Shown: positions 25,247-34,426, counted from the first letter of the stretch. The stretch is 64,000 nt of DNA from Pedobacter antarcticus (GCF_900112985.1 NZ_FONS01000002.1:372001-436000), one strand, 5' to 3'. Made by a program: numbers and translations. Notes: generated from the letters alone by a model not told the origin.

Positions 25247-26236
25247 ATGTTCCGAAGATCCGTATTTACATTTTTTATAAGTGCCATTTTATGCCTGTCC
25301 GCATCAGCTCAGCAACAGGATACACTATCTATTACTTTGGAGAACGTAACTTATCCGTATCCAGTGAAATTCCTTCCAATTCAGACCGAAGGCCAGGATC
25401 TTCGTATGGCTTATATGGACGTGCTGCCAACCGGTAAAGCCAATGGCAGAACTGTGATGCTTTTTCATGGGAAAAATTTCGGAGGATACTACTGGGCAGA
25501 TGTGATAAAAGCATTAACCGGAAGAGGGTTCCGGGTGGTGGTTCCGGATCAGATTGGTTTTGGGAAATCATCAAAACCATTTATTCATTACAGCTTCCAT
25601 CAGATGGCTGCCTGGAATAAATTATTACTGGACGGATTGGGGATACCGAAGGCAAATATTCTCGGACACTCTATGGGCGGCATGCTTGCTACCAGGTTTG
25701 CACTGATGTATCCACAGCAGACAGAGAAGCTGTTATTGGAAAATCCGATCGGTCTGGAAGATTACCGTAGTTTTATTCCTTATACCAGTACTTCCGACCA
25801 ATATCAGAATGAGTTAAAAGCAACAGCAGAAAGCATCAAACAATATTATAAAAGTTCTTATTTCGTAGCCTGGAAACCGGAATATGATAAACTGGTGAGC
25901 GTAGCAGCTGGTGTAACCAACAGTGCCGATTTTCCAAGATATGCGAAAGTGGCGGCCATGACCTTTACTATGATCTATGAACAGCCTGTTGTATATGAAT
26001 TCCAGCATGTGACCGTACCTACTATTTTATTTATAGGAAAAGAAGATCATACGATTGTAGGCAAGAGCTTGTTAAGCCAGCAACAGCAGAATCAATATGG
26101 GCAGTATAAGGTTTTAGGCAAGCAAACTGCGGCAAAGATTCCCAATGCAAAATTAATTGAATTTGATGGGGCCGGACATATTCCACATCTGGAAGTGCCC
26201 ACAGAGTTTTTAGTTGCCCTTTTGGGCGGATTGTAA
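25247..26236 (+). CDS. Exported alpha/beta hydrolase
   Basis: 329 residues with a signal peptide (about 1-21, ending SASAQQ). Alpha/beta hydrolase fold with oxyanion region FHGKNFGG (73-80), nucleophile Ser142 in GHSMGG, an acid in FIGKEDHTIVG and the catalytic His in GAGHIPHLEVP near the C terminus. Related to the haloperoxidase/epoxide-hydrolase-like branch of lipases and esterases; the substrate is unknown. Single gene, closed by a perfect palindromic terminator. High confidence in fold, low in reaction. Confidence 0.9.
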   Translation: MFRRSVFTFFISAILCLSASAQQQDTLSITLENVTYPYPVKFLPIQTEGQDLRMAYMDVLPTGKANGRTVMLFHGKNFGGYYWADVIKALTGRGFRVVVPDQIGFGKSSKPFIHYSFHQMAAWNKLLLDGLGIPKANILGHSMGGMLATRFALMYPQQTEKLLLENPIGLEDYRSFIPYTSTSDQYQNELKATAESIKQYYKSSYFVAWKPEYDKLVSVAAGVTNSADFPRYAKVAAMTFTMIYEQPVVYEFQHVTVPTILFIGKEDHTIVGKSLLSQQQQNQYGQYKVLGKQTAAKIPNAKLIEFDGAGHIPHLEVPTEFLVALLGGL

Positions 26237-26244
26237 AGCGCAAA

Positions 26245-26288
26245 AAAAAAGCCCTTTCTACGAGATATCTCGTAGAAAGGGCTTTTTT
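26245..26288. terminator. 44-bp perfect palindrome acting as bidirectional terminator
   Basis: Bases 26245-26266 are the exact reverse complement of 26267-26288, beginning AAAAAAGCCC and ending GGGCTTTTTT. It lies between convergent genes with A and T tracts at the ends, so it can terminate both. Confidence 0.92.
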
Positions 26289-26303
26289 GGTTTATAGATG
26301 AGA

Positions 26304-27317
26304 TCAGGATTCCAAAATTTCAAGTTGGGCAATCTGCTGCTCTTGTGTAACAGGAAATGGCTGCTGATGTACCAGGGTTTGGTAGACAGCTTCGAAAAGG
26401 TTACCGTAATTTGAAGGCTTTGCAACTATAAATTCGGTATAACGATCACCAGCGGAGTTAATAGTAGTCAGTTTAGCTTCTTTACCTTCTGGCTCTACTC
26501 CGAAACCAGGCGTTCCGGGCTTAATACCTTTCAGTAACTGTTCTTCCTGTATGTCGGCTCTCTCTTTAACCAGTGTTCCATTTGTTCCATGTGCTATAAA
26601 CGAAGGCTGAATATCTACAACCAGCATACTGGAGTACACAAAAACATTTACGCTGTCCGGATAGGTAAGGTGGATACAGAAATAATCGTCAACTAAAGTG
26701 TCTTTGCGGTTTTTGCCGAGAATTTTATGGAAGGACAGGGGGATTCCAAATAAGCTGATAGCCTGATCAAGCACATGTGGACCCAAGTCGTATTGCAGCC
26801 CGCTCGCCGGAAATGGTTCTTCTTTAAAAGCTTTTACGCCGATTGCAGATTTATACCGGTCATAACGGATATGTACTTCAGACAATTTACCCAGTTTTCC
26901 GCTTTCAACGACTTCTTTAAAAGTGCTAAAGTCACTATCCCATCTTCTGTTCTGATAGACAAGTATGTGCAGATTTTTTTTTGCAGCCAGTTCAAACAGG
27001 TATTTAGCTTCAGCTGAACTTGGGGTAAAGGGTTTTTCTACTAAAATATGCTTTCCGGCATTCAGAGCCTTTTCTGCATATTCATAATGCGTATTATTGG
27101 GTGTGTTAATGACAACCAGTTCAATCTCAGAATCATTTAACAGGTCTTCAACACTTGAATAACTGATAATTCCCGGATAATCTTTGTCTGCATTTTTAGC
27201 AGAACGCTCTGTTACAGCCCGCAGTTTGAATCCCGGGTGATTATCGAGAAAAGGACCATGAAATATTTTTCCTGACATGCCATAAGCAAGCAAACCGGTT
27301 GAGATTACTTTTTCCAT
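26304..27317 (-). CDS. Gfo/Idh/MocA-family oxidoreductase
   Basis: 337 residues, cytoplasmic. N-terminal Rossmann domain with GLLAYGMSGKIFHGPFL (the YvaA-like variant of the GxGxxG motif), the conserved ILVEKPF motif near residue 93 and the C-terminal-domain segment LGPHVLDQAISLFG near 180. Members are NAD(P)-dependent dehydrogenases of sugars, inositols or related polyols. Substrate not deducible; the YvaA-type start suggests scyllo-inosose or a similar ketose. Its start lies 4 nt from a perfect -7 box and it is divergent from the small gene at 27400. Confidence 0.92.
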   Translation of the reverse strand: MEKVISTGLLAYGMSGKIFHGPFLDNHPGFKLRAVTERSAKNADKDYPGIISYSSVEDLLNDSEIELVVINTPNNTHYEYAEKALNAGKHILVEKPFTPSSAEAKYLFELAAKKNLHILVYQNRRWDSDFSTFKEVVESGKLGKLSEVHIRYDRYKSAIGVKAFKEEPFPASGLQYDLGPHVLDQAISLFGIPLSFHKILGKNRKDTLVDDYFCIHLTYPDSVNVFVYSSMLVVDIQPSFIAHGTNGTLVKERADIQEEQLLKGIKPGTPGFGVEPEGKEAKLTTINSAGDRYTEFIVAKPSNYGNLFEAVYQTLVHQQPFPVTQEQQIAQLEILES

Positions 27318-27321
27318 AATT

Positions 27322-27329
27322 CAAAAGTA
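27322..27329 (-). promoter_or_regulatory. -7 box TACTTTTG, 4 nt before ATG
   Basis: Exact TAnnTTTG on the minus strand, 4 nt from the oxidoreductase ATG (27317); predicts a leaderless mRNA. Confidence 0.55.
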
Positions 27330-27387
27330 ACTAATCCTGCAAATTCGTGGTAAATTATATTGTCATAAAAAGAGGCGTTAAAAAATT

Positions 27388-27395
27388 TACCTTTG
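27388..27395 (+). promoter_or_regulatory. -7 box TACCTTTG, 4 nt before ATG
   Basis: Exact TAnnTTTG 4 nt from the ATG at 27400; divergent partner of the box at 27322. Confidence 0.55.
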
Positions 27396-27399
27396 TAGC

Positions 27400-27753
27400 A
27401 TGAAACCCGCAGAAATAAATGAAAAATGGAAAATTCTACAGCAAAGAATTGCGAAAGAATTTGATTCAGATCTGCCGGATCTGAAGGTGATGTTATTCCT
27501 TATAGGAGTCCAGGAGCTCGGTAAAGGACCAGGTAAGTATAGCAAAAGACAAAAAGAAGAGTTGATGCATATTGCGACCTGCAGGCTGATGAGTGAGATG
27601 GGCTTTTATGAAATAGAGGGATTGGATCAGGATGGATGGCCACACTGGAAGTTGGTTAAAGATATTCCTTCATTTGCGATGATGGAGCAGGAATTACTCC
27701 TGAAGTCATTGGCTATACATTATTTTGAAGATATCTATACCACGGAATCGTAG
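27400..27753 (+). CDS. Conserved-looking small cytoplasmic protein, unknown function
   Basis: 117 residues, no signal or membrane segment, mixed charge, mainly helical. Features that look like real coding constraint are the LFLIGVQELGKGPGKYSKRQ stretch, a hydrophobic MHIATCRLMSEMGF helix and GWPHWKLVKDIP. It has a promoter box and a good terminator of its own. I do not recognise the family; similar short proteins occur in Bacteroidota without function. It may be linked to the divergent oxidoreductase only through the shared 82-bp promoter region. Confidence 0.75.
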   Translation: MKPAEINEKWKILQQRIAKEFDSDLPDLKVMLFLIGVQELGKGPGKYSKRQKEELMHIATCRLMSEMGFYEIEGLDQDGWPHWKLVKDIPSFAMMEQELLLKSLAIHYFEDIYTTES

Positions 27754-27799
27754 CAGGCACACTCCGTATATATTCCTTTTCAGGAAATTAAGGCAATAA

Positions 27800-27826
27800 A
27801 AAAACCGGGAAAGTCCCGGTTTTTTC
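27800..27826. terminator. Bidirectional terminator
   Basis: AAAAACCGGGA (27800-27810), AAG loop, TCCCGGTTTTT (27814-27824); between the small plus-strand gene and the convergent OmpA gene. Confidence 0.9.
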
Positions 27827-27856
27827 GTTTTTCATAGGTATAATAAATATTTGAAA

Positions 27857-28540
27857 TTAGCCGCCAGCTTGTGATGCTGCTTCTTTTTTCAATTGCTCAT
27901 TAGCAGTAATAACAACCTCTACACGACGGTTGGCAGCTCTTCCAGCGTCAGTAGAATTATCTGCGATAGGCTCAGAAAATCCTTTACCTACTGTAGTTAA
28001 ACGGGAAGCCGGAACTCCCTGAGAAACAGCATATGCTTTAACGGCAGCAGCTCTTCTTTCAGAAAGACCCATATTGTAAGTTTCAGTACCTTTATTATCA
28101 GTATGGCCGATAATTTTGATTTCTGTGTTAGGGTATTCATTTAATGAACCCGCAAGAGATTTTACGTTGTCCTTTGCCTGTGCTTTTAAGTTCGCACTAT
28201 CAAAGTCAAAAAGGATACCACTATCAAATTTAACGATAATACCTTCACCTTCACGTACCACTTCTGCATTCGGAATTGCATTCTGAATTTCGGCAGCCTG
28301 CTTATCCATACGCTTTCCGATAAATCCACCCGCTGTACCACCTACTGCACCACCGATAATGGCACCAACAGCTGTATTTCCAGCTTTCTTACCAATAATA
28401 GCTCCTAATACACCACCGGCAGCAGCGCCTATACCTGCACCTTTTTGTGTTTTGGTTAAGCTATCGCAGCTCTGAAATGCCATTGAACCAATAGCCAATG
28501 CCACGCTGAATGTTGCTATTTTAAATTTTGAAGTGATCAT
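27857..28540 (-). CDS. OmpA-family lipoprotein with glycine-zipper region
   Basis: 227 residues. Lipoprotein-type signal ending at Cys25 (FQSC), a glycine-zipper membrane-inserting segment (about 33-80, GAGIGAAAGGVLGAIIGKKAG and repeats), and an OmpA C-terminal peptidoglycan-binding domain (about 100-215) with the diaminopimelate contacts Asp in GHTDNKG and Arg in ANRRVEV plus the helix LSERRAAAVKAYA. This is the YiaD/Pal-like architecture that ties the outer membrane to peptidoglycan. Single gene with its own -7 box (28574-28581). Confidence 0.93.
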   Translation of the reverse strand: MITSKFKIATFSVALAIGSMAFQSCDSLTKTQKGAGIGAAAGGVLGAIIGKKAGNTAVGAIIGGAVGGTAGGFIGKRMDKQAAEIQNAIPNAEVVREGEGIIVKFDSGILFDFDSANLKAQAKDNVKSLAGSLNEYPNTEIKIIGHTDNKGTETYNMGLSERRAAAVKAYAVSQGVPASRLTTVGKGFSEPIADNSTDAGRAANRRVEVVITANEQLKKEAASQAGG

Positions 28541-28573
28541 AATAATTTCTCTATGTTAATGCCGAGTGAGAAT

Positions 28574-28581
28574 CAAAGGTA
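28574..28581 (-). promoter_or_regulatory. -7 box TACCTTTG of the OmpA lipoprotein gene
   Basis: Exact TAnnTTTG on the minus strand, leader about 28-30 nt to the ATG at 28540. Confidence 0.55.
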
Positions 28582-28716
28582 ATGCCAAGAATTCAATCAG
28601 TAAAATCTTTGTTAGGAAACGGTAAGAATTAATGTTGTTGTAAACACTTGTGTGGTAAAGAGACATAAAAGAAAACCGGGTGACCAATAATCTGTACAAT
28701 CAGGATATGTATAAGC

Positions 28717-29409
28717 TTACAGTGCAAAATAATTTTCCAATTCCCTTAATGTATGCTCATCTTTTTGCAGATCACGAATAATCCTGCCTTTTTCGAAAAG
28801 TATAATCCTGTCACAGACATCAGTAACGTGATTCAGATCGTGGCTGGAGATTAATAGCGTCAGGCCCGTGGCATTTAAAGATTTCAAATGTGCTTTTAAC
28901 CTAATTTGCGTACTTGGATCGAGGTTAGCGAAAGGTTCATCCAGAATTAGTAGTTCCGGTTTTTGCATTAAGGCCGAACAGATACCTATTTTATTCTGGT
29001 TCCCCTTTGAAAAATCACGTATAAACTTCCCGGTATCCAGGATTTCGCCATTGAAAATTTCGGTATATTGCTGTAAGCTATCGGTAAGCTGTTTTTTGCT
29101 CATTCCCTGCAGGCTTGCTATGAAATCGAAATACTCTTCCGGGCTTAGATAACCGATTAAAAAACCTTCATCCAGATAGGAAGCTGTATAATTTTTCCAT
29201 TCCTGGTCTTCAGCCACAGATTTCTCCTTTAATAATACCTGCCCTTGATCAGCCCGGATAAGGTCTAGGATCATACGGAATAACGTTGTTTTTCCCGCGC
29301 CGTTATTCCCGATTACACCGATTGTTTCTCCAGCATTGATCTGTAGGTCTTCTATCTGAATAACCGTTTTTCCGGTGTATGTTTTGCGAAGTTGCTGTAT
29401 CTGAATCAT
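28717..29409 (-). CDS. ABC transporter ATP-binding protein
   Basis: 230 residues. Walker A GNNGAGKT (34-41), a degenerate signature FSKGNQNKIGI in place of LSGGQ, Walker B LLILDEPFANLD and the switch His in ISSHD. The ATG overlaps the stop of the upstream permease gene (TAATG), so both are translated from one mRNA. Together they form an export-type ABC system whose substrate is unknown; degenerate signatures of this kind are common in ABC-2-like exporters. Confidence 0.93.
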   Translation of the reverse strand: MIQIQQLRKTYTGKTVIQIEDLQINAGETIGVIGNNGAGKTTLFRMILDLIRADQGQVLLKEKSVAEDQEWKNYTASYLDEGFLIGYLSPEEYFDFIASLQGMSKKQLTDSLQQYTEIFNGEILDTGKFIRDFSKGNQNKIGICSALMQKPELLILDEPFANLDPSTQIRLKAHLKSLNATGLTLLISSHDLNHVTDVCDRIILFEKGRIIRDLQKDEHTLRELENYFAL

Positions 29410-30887
29410 TATGAATTTTGTCTAAAGCCCTCTGTAATCTTATATTTCCTATATTTAAATGCTCGTGTGAGAATGTTGATTACATGCCCCTGCAGCAGCA
29501 AAGCAACAAAGCCTAACCCTGCCAATATATATAGCGCAACATATGGCGTGGAAATCCAACTGAATAAATAATAAAGCCCGACAGGCATCATAATCAGTGG
29601 CAGCGCAAGTATTATTGTAGATGCACTCACGCCCTGCCAGTTCATACTTGCTCCTTTACCCAGTTCAATTTTCTTACTGTTAAAAGTAGCGAAATATAGA
29701 ACCACGACATTCCCGATTCCTATATAATAAAGACAGGCTGTAAAGTGTAATAGCAGTATCTTCGGGTTCAGGAAACCATAAGGGCTGAGAATGAGTGTGA
29801 AGAGTACCGTCCAGGTGGTCATTAAAAGTAATTTTCCCCTGAAAAAATCTTTAAGGGTCATTTTACTTGTCATCAGACCATCGAACTCTTCCCCCTGCCA
29901 GCCAAACATAAACTGACCGTAAATCGTCGAGATATTCCCGACCATAAAAATTGCGGCGAAAAAAAGCAGTCCGAACTGGTTAGCGTCCAGCTCCTTTTGT
30001 TTATAGAATACAAATCCGTAAAAAATAAAGATCAAACTCTTGCTGACTGTAGCTCTAGGGCGTTTATTACGCAAGATTAATTTGATTTCCAGTGAAGCGA
30101 GTTTACCGGGTAAACCAAATGAAGCCGGAAAATTCAGACTGAAAAGGTTTACGCTTTTACGCTTGCCGGTTATTTCTTCAGTATATAAATGATGGCGCAG
30201 GTAATTGCCATTGATCCTAAAGATTAGCAGTACCGGAAGCGTAAACAGAAAGGCGATCCATGGAGAGCTTAAAATCGAGCTGAAAATAAAGTCTGAGATA
30301 CCCGATAAATGATAGATCCCGAGGTATTCCAATAGCGCAGCAACGCCCGCGAGAAAGAAGCCGGAGATCATTAGCCACAAATGACCAGTTGCTATCCGTT
30401 TAAGATATAGTACGGTATAATTATTCCACAGAACCAGGCAAAGCAGGGCAAAAAGATACATGGCTGCTGTGAATGTATCTGAGATAAGTAAGATTTCCGA
30501 TAAAATAAAAGGCGTGAAGATAAAAAATGGAATCAGGTTAAATACGCTGAATAGTGGGCGTAGCTGTAGAAAATCCAGTATTTTCTCCTTGGGAATTCTT
30601 AAATGCAGATAGGGAACTATTGCTAGCGCAGGCAACTCCTGGAGTTGAAAACGCATTAGAAAATCCAGTGCAAAATAATAAAGCAACAGACCGTTAAAGA
30701 CTGCAAATACAGACTTATCCGGAAAAAATTCAATGATCAGCTTATCTAGGTTGAACCCTACCAGCAGCGCGGTTGCCATAATATAGAGAATCAGAAATCC
30801 CATGACGAGCTGTATACCCAGGTCGCGGCCTTTGCCTTTTGAACGCCAGAAACTCAGCCACTGATGTCTGATAAAGATGAACAGCAT
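29409..30887 (-). CDS. DUF5687-family ABC transporter permease
   Basis: 492 residues with about ten to twelve membrane segments. The N terminus (FIRHQWLSFWRSKGKGRDLG) and the segment LRIPKEKILDFLQLRPLFS match the DUF5687 family, a Bacteroidota-specific permease of ABC-2 type that is always next to an ATP-binding gene. It is the first gene of the pair; the 1-nt stop/start overlap with the ATPase supports coupled translation. rarA ends 10 nt upstream on the same strand, so all three could be one transcript. Substrate unknown. Confidence 0.88.
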   Translation of the reverse strand: MLFIFIRHQWLSFWRSKGKGRDLGIQLVMGFLILYIMATALLVGFNLDKLIIEFFPDKSVFAVFNGLLLYYFALDFLMRFQLQELPALAIVPYLHLRIPKEKILDFLQLRPLFSVFNLIPFFIFTPFILSEILLISDTFTAAMYLFALLCLVLWNNYTVLYLKRIATGHLWLMISGFFLAGVAALLEYLGIYHLSGISDFIFSSILSSPWIAFLFTLPVLLIFRINGNYLRHHLYTEEITGKRKSVNLFSLNFPASFGLPGKLASLEIKLILRNKRPRATVSKSLIFIFYGFVFYKQKELDANQFGLLFFAAIFMVGNISTIYGQFMFGWQGEEFDGLMTSKMTLKDFFRGKLLLMTTWTVLFTLILSPYGFLNPKILLLHFTACLYYIGIGNVVVLYFATFNSKKIELGKGASMNWQGVSASTIILALPLIMMPVGLYYLFSWISTPYVALYILAGLGFVALLLQGHVINILTRAFKYRKYKITEGFRQNS

Positions 30888-30897
30888 ATCGTTCCGG

Positions 30898-32178
30898 TTA
30901 ATAGTTATATTTATCTTTCCAGTTCTGTTTTAGTTTTTCTCTGAGTTTATCTTCGGCTGGATTATTTCCGGGGTCATAAAGTTTTGTTCCACTGATCTGT
31001 TCAGGCAGGTATTCCTGCGGACTGAAGTTCCCCTCATAACCATGTGCATATTTATAGTCTTTACCATAACCGATATTCTTCATTAATTTGGTAGGTGCAT
31101 TACGGATATGAAGTGGTACCGGCAGATTCCCGGTTTGTTTAACCAGTTGCTGTGCCTTATTTATCGCTTCATATGCTGCATTACTTTTAACAGAAGATGC
31201 CATATAAGTTACGGCCTGTGAAAGGATAATTCTGGACTCTGGAAATCCAATCACATTAACGGCCTGAAAACAATTATTAGCAAGCAGGAGTGCATTGGGG
31301 TTAGCATTACCAATATCCTCTGAAGCGAGAATCAACAATCTGCGGGCAATAAATAAAGGATCTTCCCCTCCTTCTATCATCCTTGCAAGCCAATAAACTG
31401 CACCATTAGGATCACTCCCGCGGATACTTTTAATAAAGGCAGAAATAATGTCATAATGCTGCTCACCAGCCTTGTCATATAAGGCTAGGTTTTGTTGTGC
31501 ATGCTTCAGTACATTTTCATTATCAAGAGTAATTTTGTCACCCCCGATTCCGTTGACGGCTATTTCCAGTACATTCAACAACTTGCGGGCGTCGCCACCT
31601 GATAAACGGATTAAAGCTTCGTGTTCTTTGATTTTGATCTTTTTTTGCTTCAATACTTCATCCTCCAGGATTGCGGTATCGAGTAAACCACGAAGCTCTT
31701 CCTCATCCAGAGCCTGCAAAATATAGACCTGGCAACGGGACAGTAAGGCAGAAATGACTTCGAAAGAAGGGTTCTCCGTAGTGGCGCCAATTAAAGTTAC
31801 GAGTCCTTTTTCAACTGCGCCCAGCAGACTGTCTTGCTGCGATTTACTAAAGCGGTGAATCTCATCAATAAATAGGACAGGGACACCCATCAGACTATCT
31901 TTTAATCTGGCCGCCCGTTCTATGACATCCCTGATATCCTTTACTCCGGAATTAATAGCACTCAGGTTAAAAAAAGGTCTGTCCAGCGTTTGGGAAATAA
32001 TATAAGCAAGTGTTGTTTTTCCGACACCCGGCGGGCCCCAAAAGATCATGGAGGGTAATTGTCCACTTTGGATAGCTTTTCTTAAAACAGCATCCGGACC
32101 AACCAAATGCTTTTGACCTACATATTCGTCCAGATTTTGCGGACGCATACGTTCTGCCAATGGAGGGAGGTTTTGCAT
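30898..32178 (-). CDS. rarA: Replication-associated recombination protein A
   Basis: 426 residues from ATG 32178 (a longer frame to 32208 runs into the upstream terminator). AAA+ ATPase related to clamp loaders: N-terminal [20 protein letters not shown], Walker A GPPGVGKT (48-55), Walker [13 protein letters not shown], sensor 1 [10 protein letters not shown], and the C-terminal MgsA tetramerisation region with the conserved [16 protein letters not shown]. RarA acts at stalled forks and binds SSB. It precedes the DUF5687/ATPase pair by 10 nt. A TAACTTTA box lies 5 nt before the ATG. Confidence 0.95.
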   Translation of the reverse strand: MQNLPPLAERMRPQNLDEYVGQKHLVGPDAVLRKAIQSGQLPSMIFWGPPGVGKTTLAYIISQTLDRPFFNLSAINSGVKDIRDVIERAARLKDSLMGVPVLFIDEIHRFSKSQQDSLLGAVEKGLVTLIGATTENPSFEVISALLSRCQVYILQALDEEELRGLLDTAILEDEVLKQKKIKIKEHEALIRLSGGDARKLLNVLEIAVNGIGGDKITLDNENVLKHAQQNLALYDKAGEQHYDIISAFIKSIRGSDPNGAVYWLARMIEGGEDPLFIARRLLILASEDIGNANPNALLLANNCFQAVNVIGFPESRIILSQAVTYMASSVKSNAAYEAINKAQQLVKQTGNLPVPLHIRNAPTKLMKNIGYGKDYKYAHGYEGNFSPQEYLPEQISGTKLYDPGNNPAEDKLREKLKQNWKDKYNY

Positions 32179-32190
32179 AAATATAAAGTT

Positions 32191-32221
32191 AAAAAAAAAC
32201 AGGAGCAATTAGATGCTCCTG
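32191..32221 (-). terminator. Terminator of the DEAD-box helicase gene, abutting rarA
   Basis: CAGGAGCA (32200-32207) pairs with TGCTCCTG (32214-32221); the T tract on the minus strand corresponds to the A run up to 32200 and ends 12 nt before the rarA ATG. Confidence 0.85.
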
Positions 32222-32262
32222 TCTGTGTTTGATCGTTTTCTGCTGCGGAAAAGGTCTTGCTT

Positions 32263-33576
32263 TTATGCCTGACTTGCACTGCTTTCACCAGAGACAGTAC
32301 CTTTTGTATTATTATCAGAGGCCGGTCCGGACTGGTTAGCCGCGGTACCTGCGGTCTTTGGTTTTTTATTCCAGACCTTGCGCTGAGGTTTTCTTTTGTC
32401 TCTTCCAGAGCGGTCTGACGTAGATTTGTTTTCACTTTCTGCAGGAACTTCGCCCAATTCTTCGGGTAATGGCATCCGCTCAATGGTTTTACCGATCAGC
32501 TTCTCAATGTTTGCGAACTTTCGTTTGTCCTTTTCATTAACCAGTGTAATGGCCGTTCCTGTCGTGGCAGCACGTGCTGTACGACCAATTCTGTGAATAT
32601 AGTCCTCTGGATCATGTGGCACATCAAAGTTGATCACCAATGTAATACCTTCCACATCTATTCCTCTTGAGAGTACGTCAGTACCAATTAGTACCGGAAC
32701 TCTTTTGTTCTTAAATTCAGATAAAATCGCTTCTCTTTCTTTCTGGTCGAGGTCAGAATGAAAAGCTTCAGCTTTGAAACCCAATCCACGGAATACCTTA
32801 CCCAGATTCTTAACTTTTTCCTTAGTGGAAGCAAAAATCAGGATGCTCGGATAGTCTACATTTTTCATCAGACGGGTGAGTAACTTTACCTTTTGTAAAT
32901 CATGTACAAGGTAAGCTTGCTGGCTGATCCCGGCTGCGGGTTTGGATATAGCAATACTCACCTGTTCAGGTTCATGGAGCAAACTGCCGGCAAGTTTTCT
33001 GATCTTAGGGGGCATAGTTGCCGAGAATAATACTGTTTGTCTTTTCTCGGGCAAGAAACTCACAATTCTCATGATGTCGTCGTAAAAACCCATATCAAGC
33101 ATGCGGTCTGCCTCATCCAGGATCAGATGCTGGAGCTGGTCTAGTTTTAAAACGCCTGAAGAAAGATGGGATATTAGTCTGCCCGGCGTCGCGATAATAA
33201 TGTCGACACCGTCACGCATACTGCGTTTTTGCTGTTCATAGGCGATTCCATCTCCACCGCCATAAACTGTAATTGAGCTGATGTTGGTAAAGTAAGAGAG
33301 GGCTTCTACCTGTAAATCAATCTGCTGGGCAAGTTCCCTTGTCGGCGCAAGAATTAAAGTATTATTATGACGGTTTTCCGTTTGGCTGATCATATTCATA
33401 ACCGGCAACAGATAAGCCCCGGTTTTTCCGGTGCCCGTTTGTGCACAGGCAATGAGGTCTTTCTTTGCCAGTATTAAAGGAATAGCTTCCTGTTGTATCG
33501 GGGTTGCATTTCTGAAACCCATGGCTAATAACCCTTCGAGTAATTCCGGGTTAAAATTAAAATCTTTAAAATCCAA
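32263..33576 (-). CDS. DEAD-box RNA helicase, RhlE-like
   Basis: 437 residues from TTG 33576, chosen because the Q-motif-containing N terminus typical of RhlE (FKDFNFNPELLEGLLAMGF) starts here and no ATG is available; the frame continues upstream to 33744 but would overlap the DUF4197 gene and is not conserved-looking. Q motif ATPIQQ, Walker A AQTGTGKT (45-52), DEAD in LILDEADRMLD, SAT, RGID and HRIGRTAR motifs are intact. The C terminus is a basic, Ser/Asn/Lys-rich tail of about 65 residues that probably binds RNA. Likely role: ribosome or RNA remodelling, often cold-induced. Confidence 0.93.
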   Translation of the reverse strand: MDFKDFNFNPELLEGLLAMGFRNATPIQQEAIPLILAKKDLIACAQTGTGKTGAYLLPVMNMISQTENRHNNTLILAPTRELAQQIDLQVEALSYFTNISSITVYGGGDGIAYEQQKRSMRDGVDIIIATPGRLISHLSSGVLKLDQLQHLILDEADRMLDMGFYDDIMRIVSFLPEKRQTVLFSATMPPKIRKLAGSLLHEPEQVSIAISKPAAGISQQAYLVHDLQKVKLLTRLMKNVDYPSILIFASTKEKVKNLGKVFRGLGFKAEAFHSDLDQKEREAILSEFKNKRVPVLIGTDVLSRGIDVEGITLVINFDVPHDPEDYIHRIGRTARAATTGTAITLVNEKDKRKFANIEKLIGKTIERMPLPEELGEVPAESENKSTSDRSGRDKRKPQRKVWNKKPKTAGTAANQSGPASDNNTKGTVSGESSASQA

Positions 33577-33664
33577 TATATTGTCTTTATGCGTAATGAT
33601 TCTGTAAAGTAATCTTTTTTTTTTACTTCTGTTAATCAGTATAGTTAATCTGTCACCCCTATGC

Positions 33665-34402
33665 CTATTTCTGCTTATCGGCGTAGCCAAATACTTTCTG
33701 TAAAACAGGTGAGGTACGAGCTCCAAGATTATTGCGGACGTCAAGTTCTTCCCTGGCTACCTGGATAAACATCCCTTCAATTGCTTTCTCTGCTACATAG
33801 GCAGACAAATCTGTATCTACCTTTTTAACCAGTGGAAGCTGGTTATATTTACCTGCAGCGTCAGACCAGTATTTAGTTGCACCCATTTTATTCAAACTAG
33901 CGGTAACTACGGGACTAAATTTTTCCATCAGCTGTGAAGTTGTCACTCTTTTAAAATAGTTGGTTGCGGCATCGTCACTTCCCAGCAATATCTGGCTTGC
34001 ATCTTTTATTGTCATTTGTTTGATGGCAGAAACGAAAATTGGTTTAGCCTCTTTGGCTGCATCTTCTGCCGCATGATTTAAACTGGTAATGACATTATCT
34101 GCAAGTTTGCCCATTCCTAGCTGACGCAACGACTTTTCTACCTTTTGTGCCTCCGGTGGAAACAAAATTTTCACAGCCGGATTACTTAAGAATCCATCTT
34201 TTGCTGAAAGTTGATCAGCACCTTTGGAGATGCCAATAGTTAGGGCTTCCTTTAAAGCTGAACTGATGTCAGTAGTAGTTGGATTGTTTGAAGATTTAGT
34301 CGATTTTAAGAGATTGCCGAGATTAATTTGTCCCCTGGCAGTAATGCTGACAAAGCTTAGTATCAGAAAGAAAGAGCAGATGCTCCATTTATATATATTC
34401 AT
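33665..34402 (-). CDS. DUF4197 domain protein, exported
   Basis: 245 residues with a signal peptide (about 1-24). The DUF4197 domain occupies the rest: DISSALKEALTIGISKGADQ, the AVKILFPPEA stretch, AKPIFVSAIKQMTIKDASQI and DYF-like NYFKR motifs, and the C-terminal LGARTSPVLQKVFGYAD. Mainly helical periplasmic protein of unknown function, widespread in Gram-negative bacteria. A perfect -7 box (34419-34426) lies 16 nt upstream; the DEAD-box gene follows 88 nt downstream on the same strand. Confidence 0.9.
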   Translation of the reverse strand: MNIYKWSICSFFLILSFVSITARGQINLGNLLKSTKSSNNPTTTDISSALKEALTIGISKGADQLSAKDGFLSNPAVKILFPPEAQKVEKSLRQLGMGKLADNVITSLNHAAEDAAKEAKPIFVSAIKQMTIKDASQILLGSDDAATNYFKRVTTSQLMEKFSPVVTASLNKMGATKYWSDAAGKYNQLPLVKKVDTDLSAYVAEKAIEGMFIQVAREELDVRNNLGARTSPVLQKVFGYADKQK

Positions 34403-34418
34403 AGTGTTGTGTTACAGA

Positions 34419-34426
34419 CAAAAATA
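34419..34426 (-). promoter_or_regulatory. -7 box TATTTTTG of the DUF4197 gene
   Basis: Exact TAnnTTTG on the minus strand, 16 nt before the ATG at 34402. Confidence 0.5.

Noticed and set aside
33577-33744. Upstream extension of the DEAD-box helicase frame
   Set aside because: It overlaps the DUF4197 gene end, is rich in basic and irregular residues, and the RhlE-type N terminus starts at TTG 33576.
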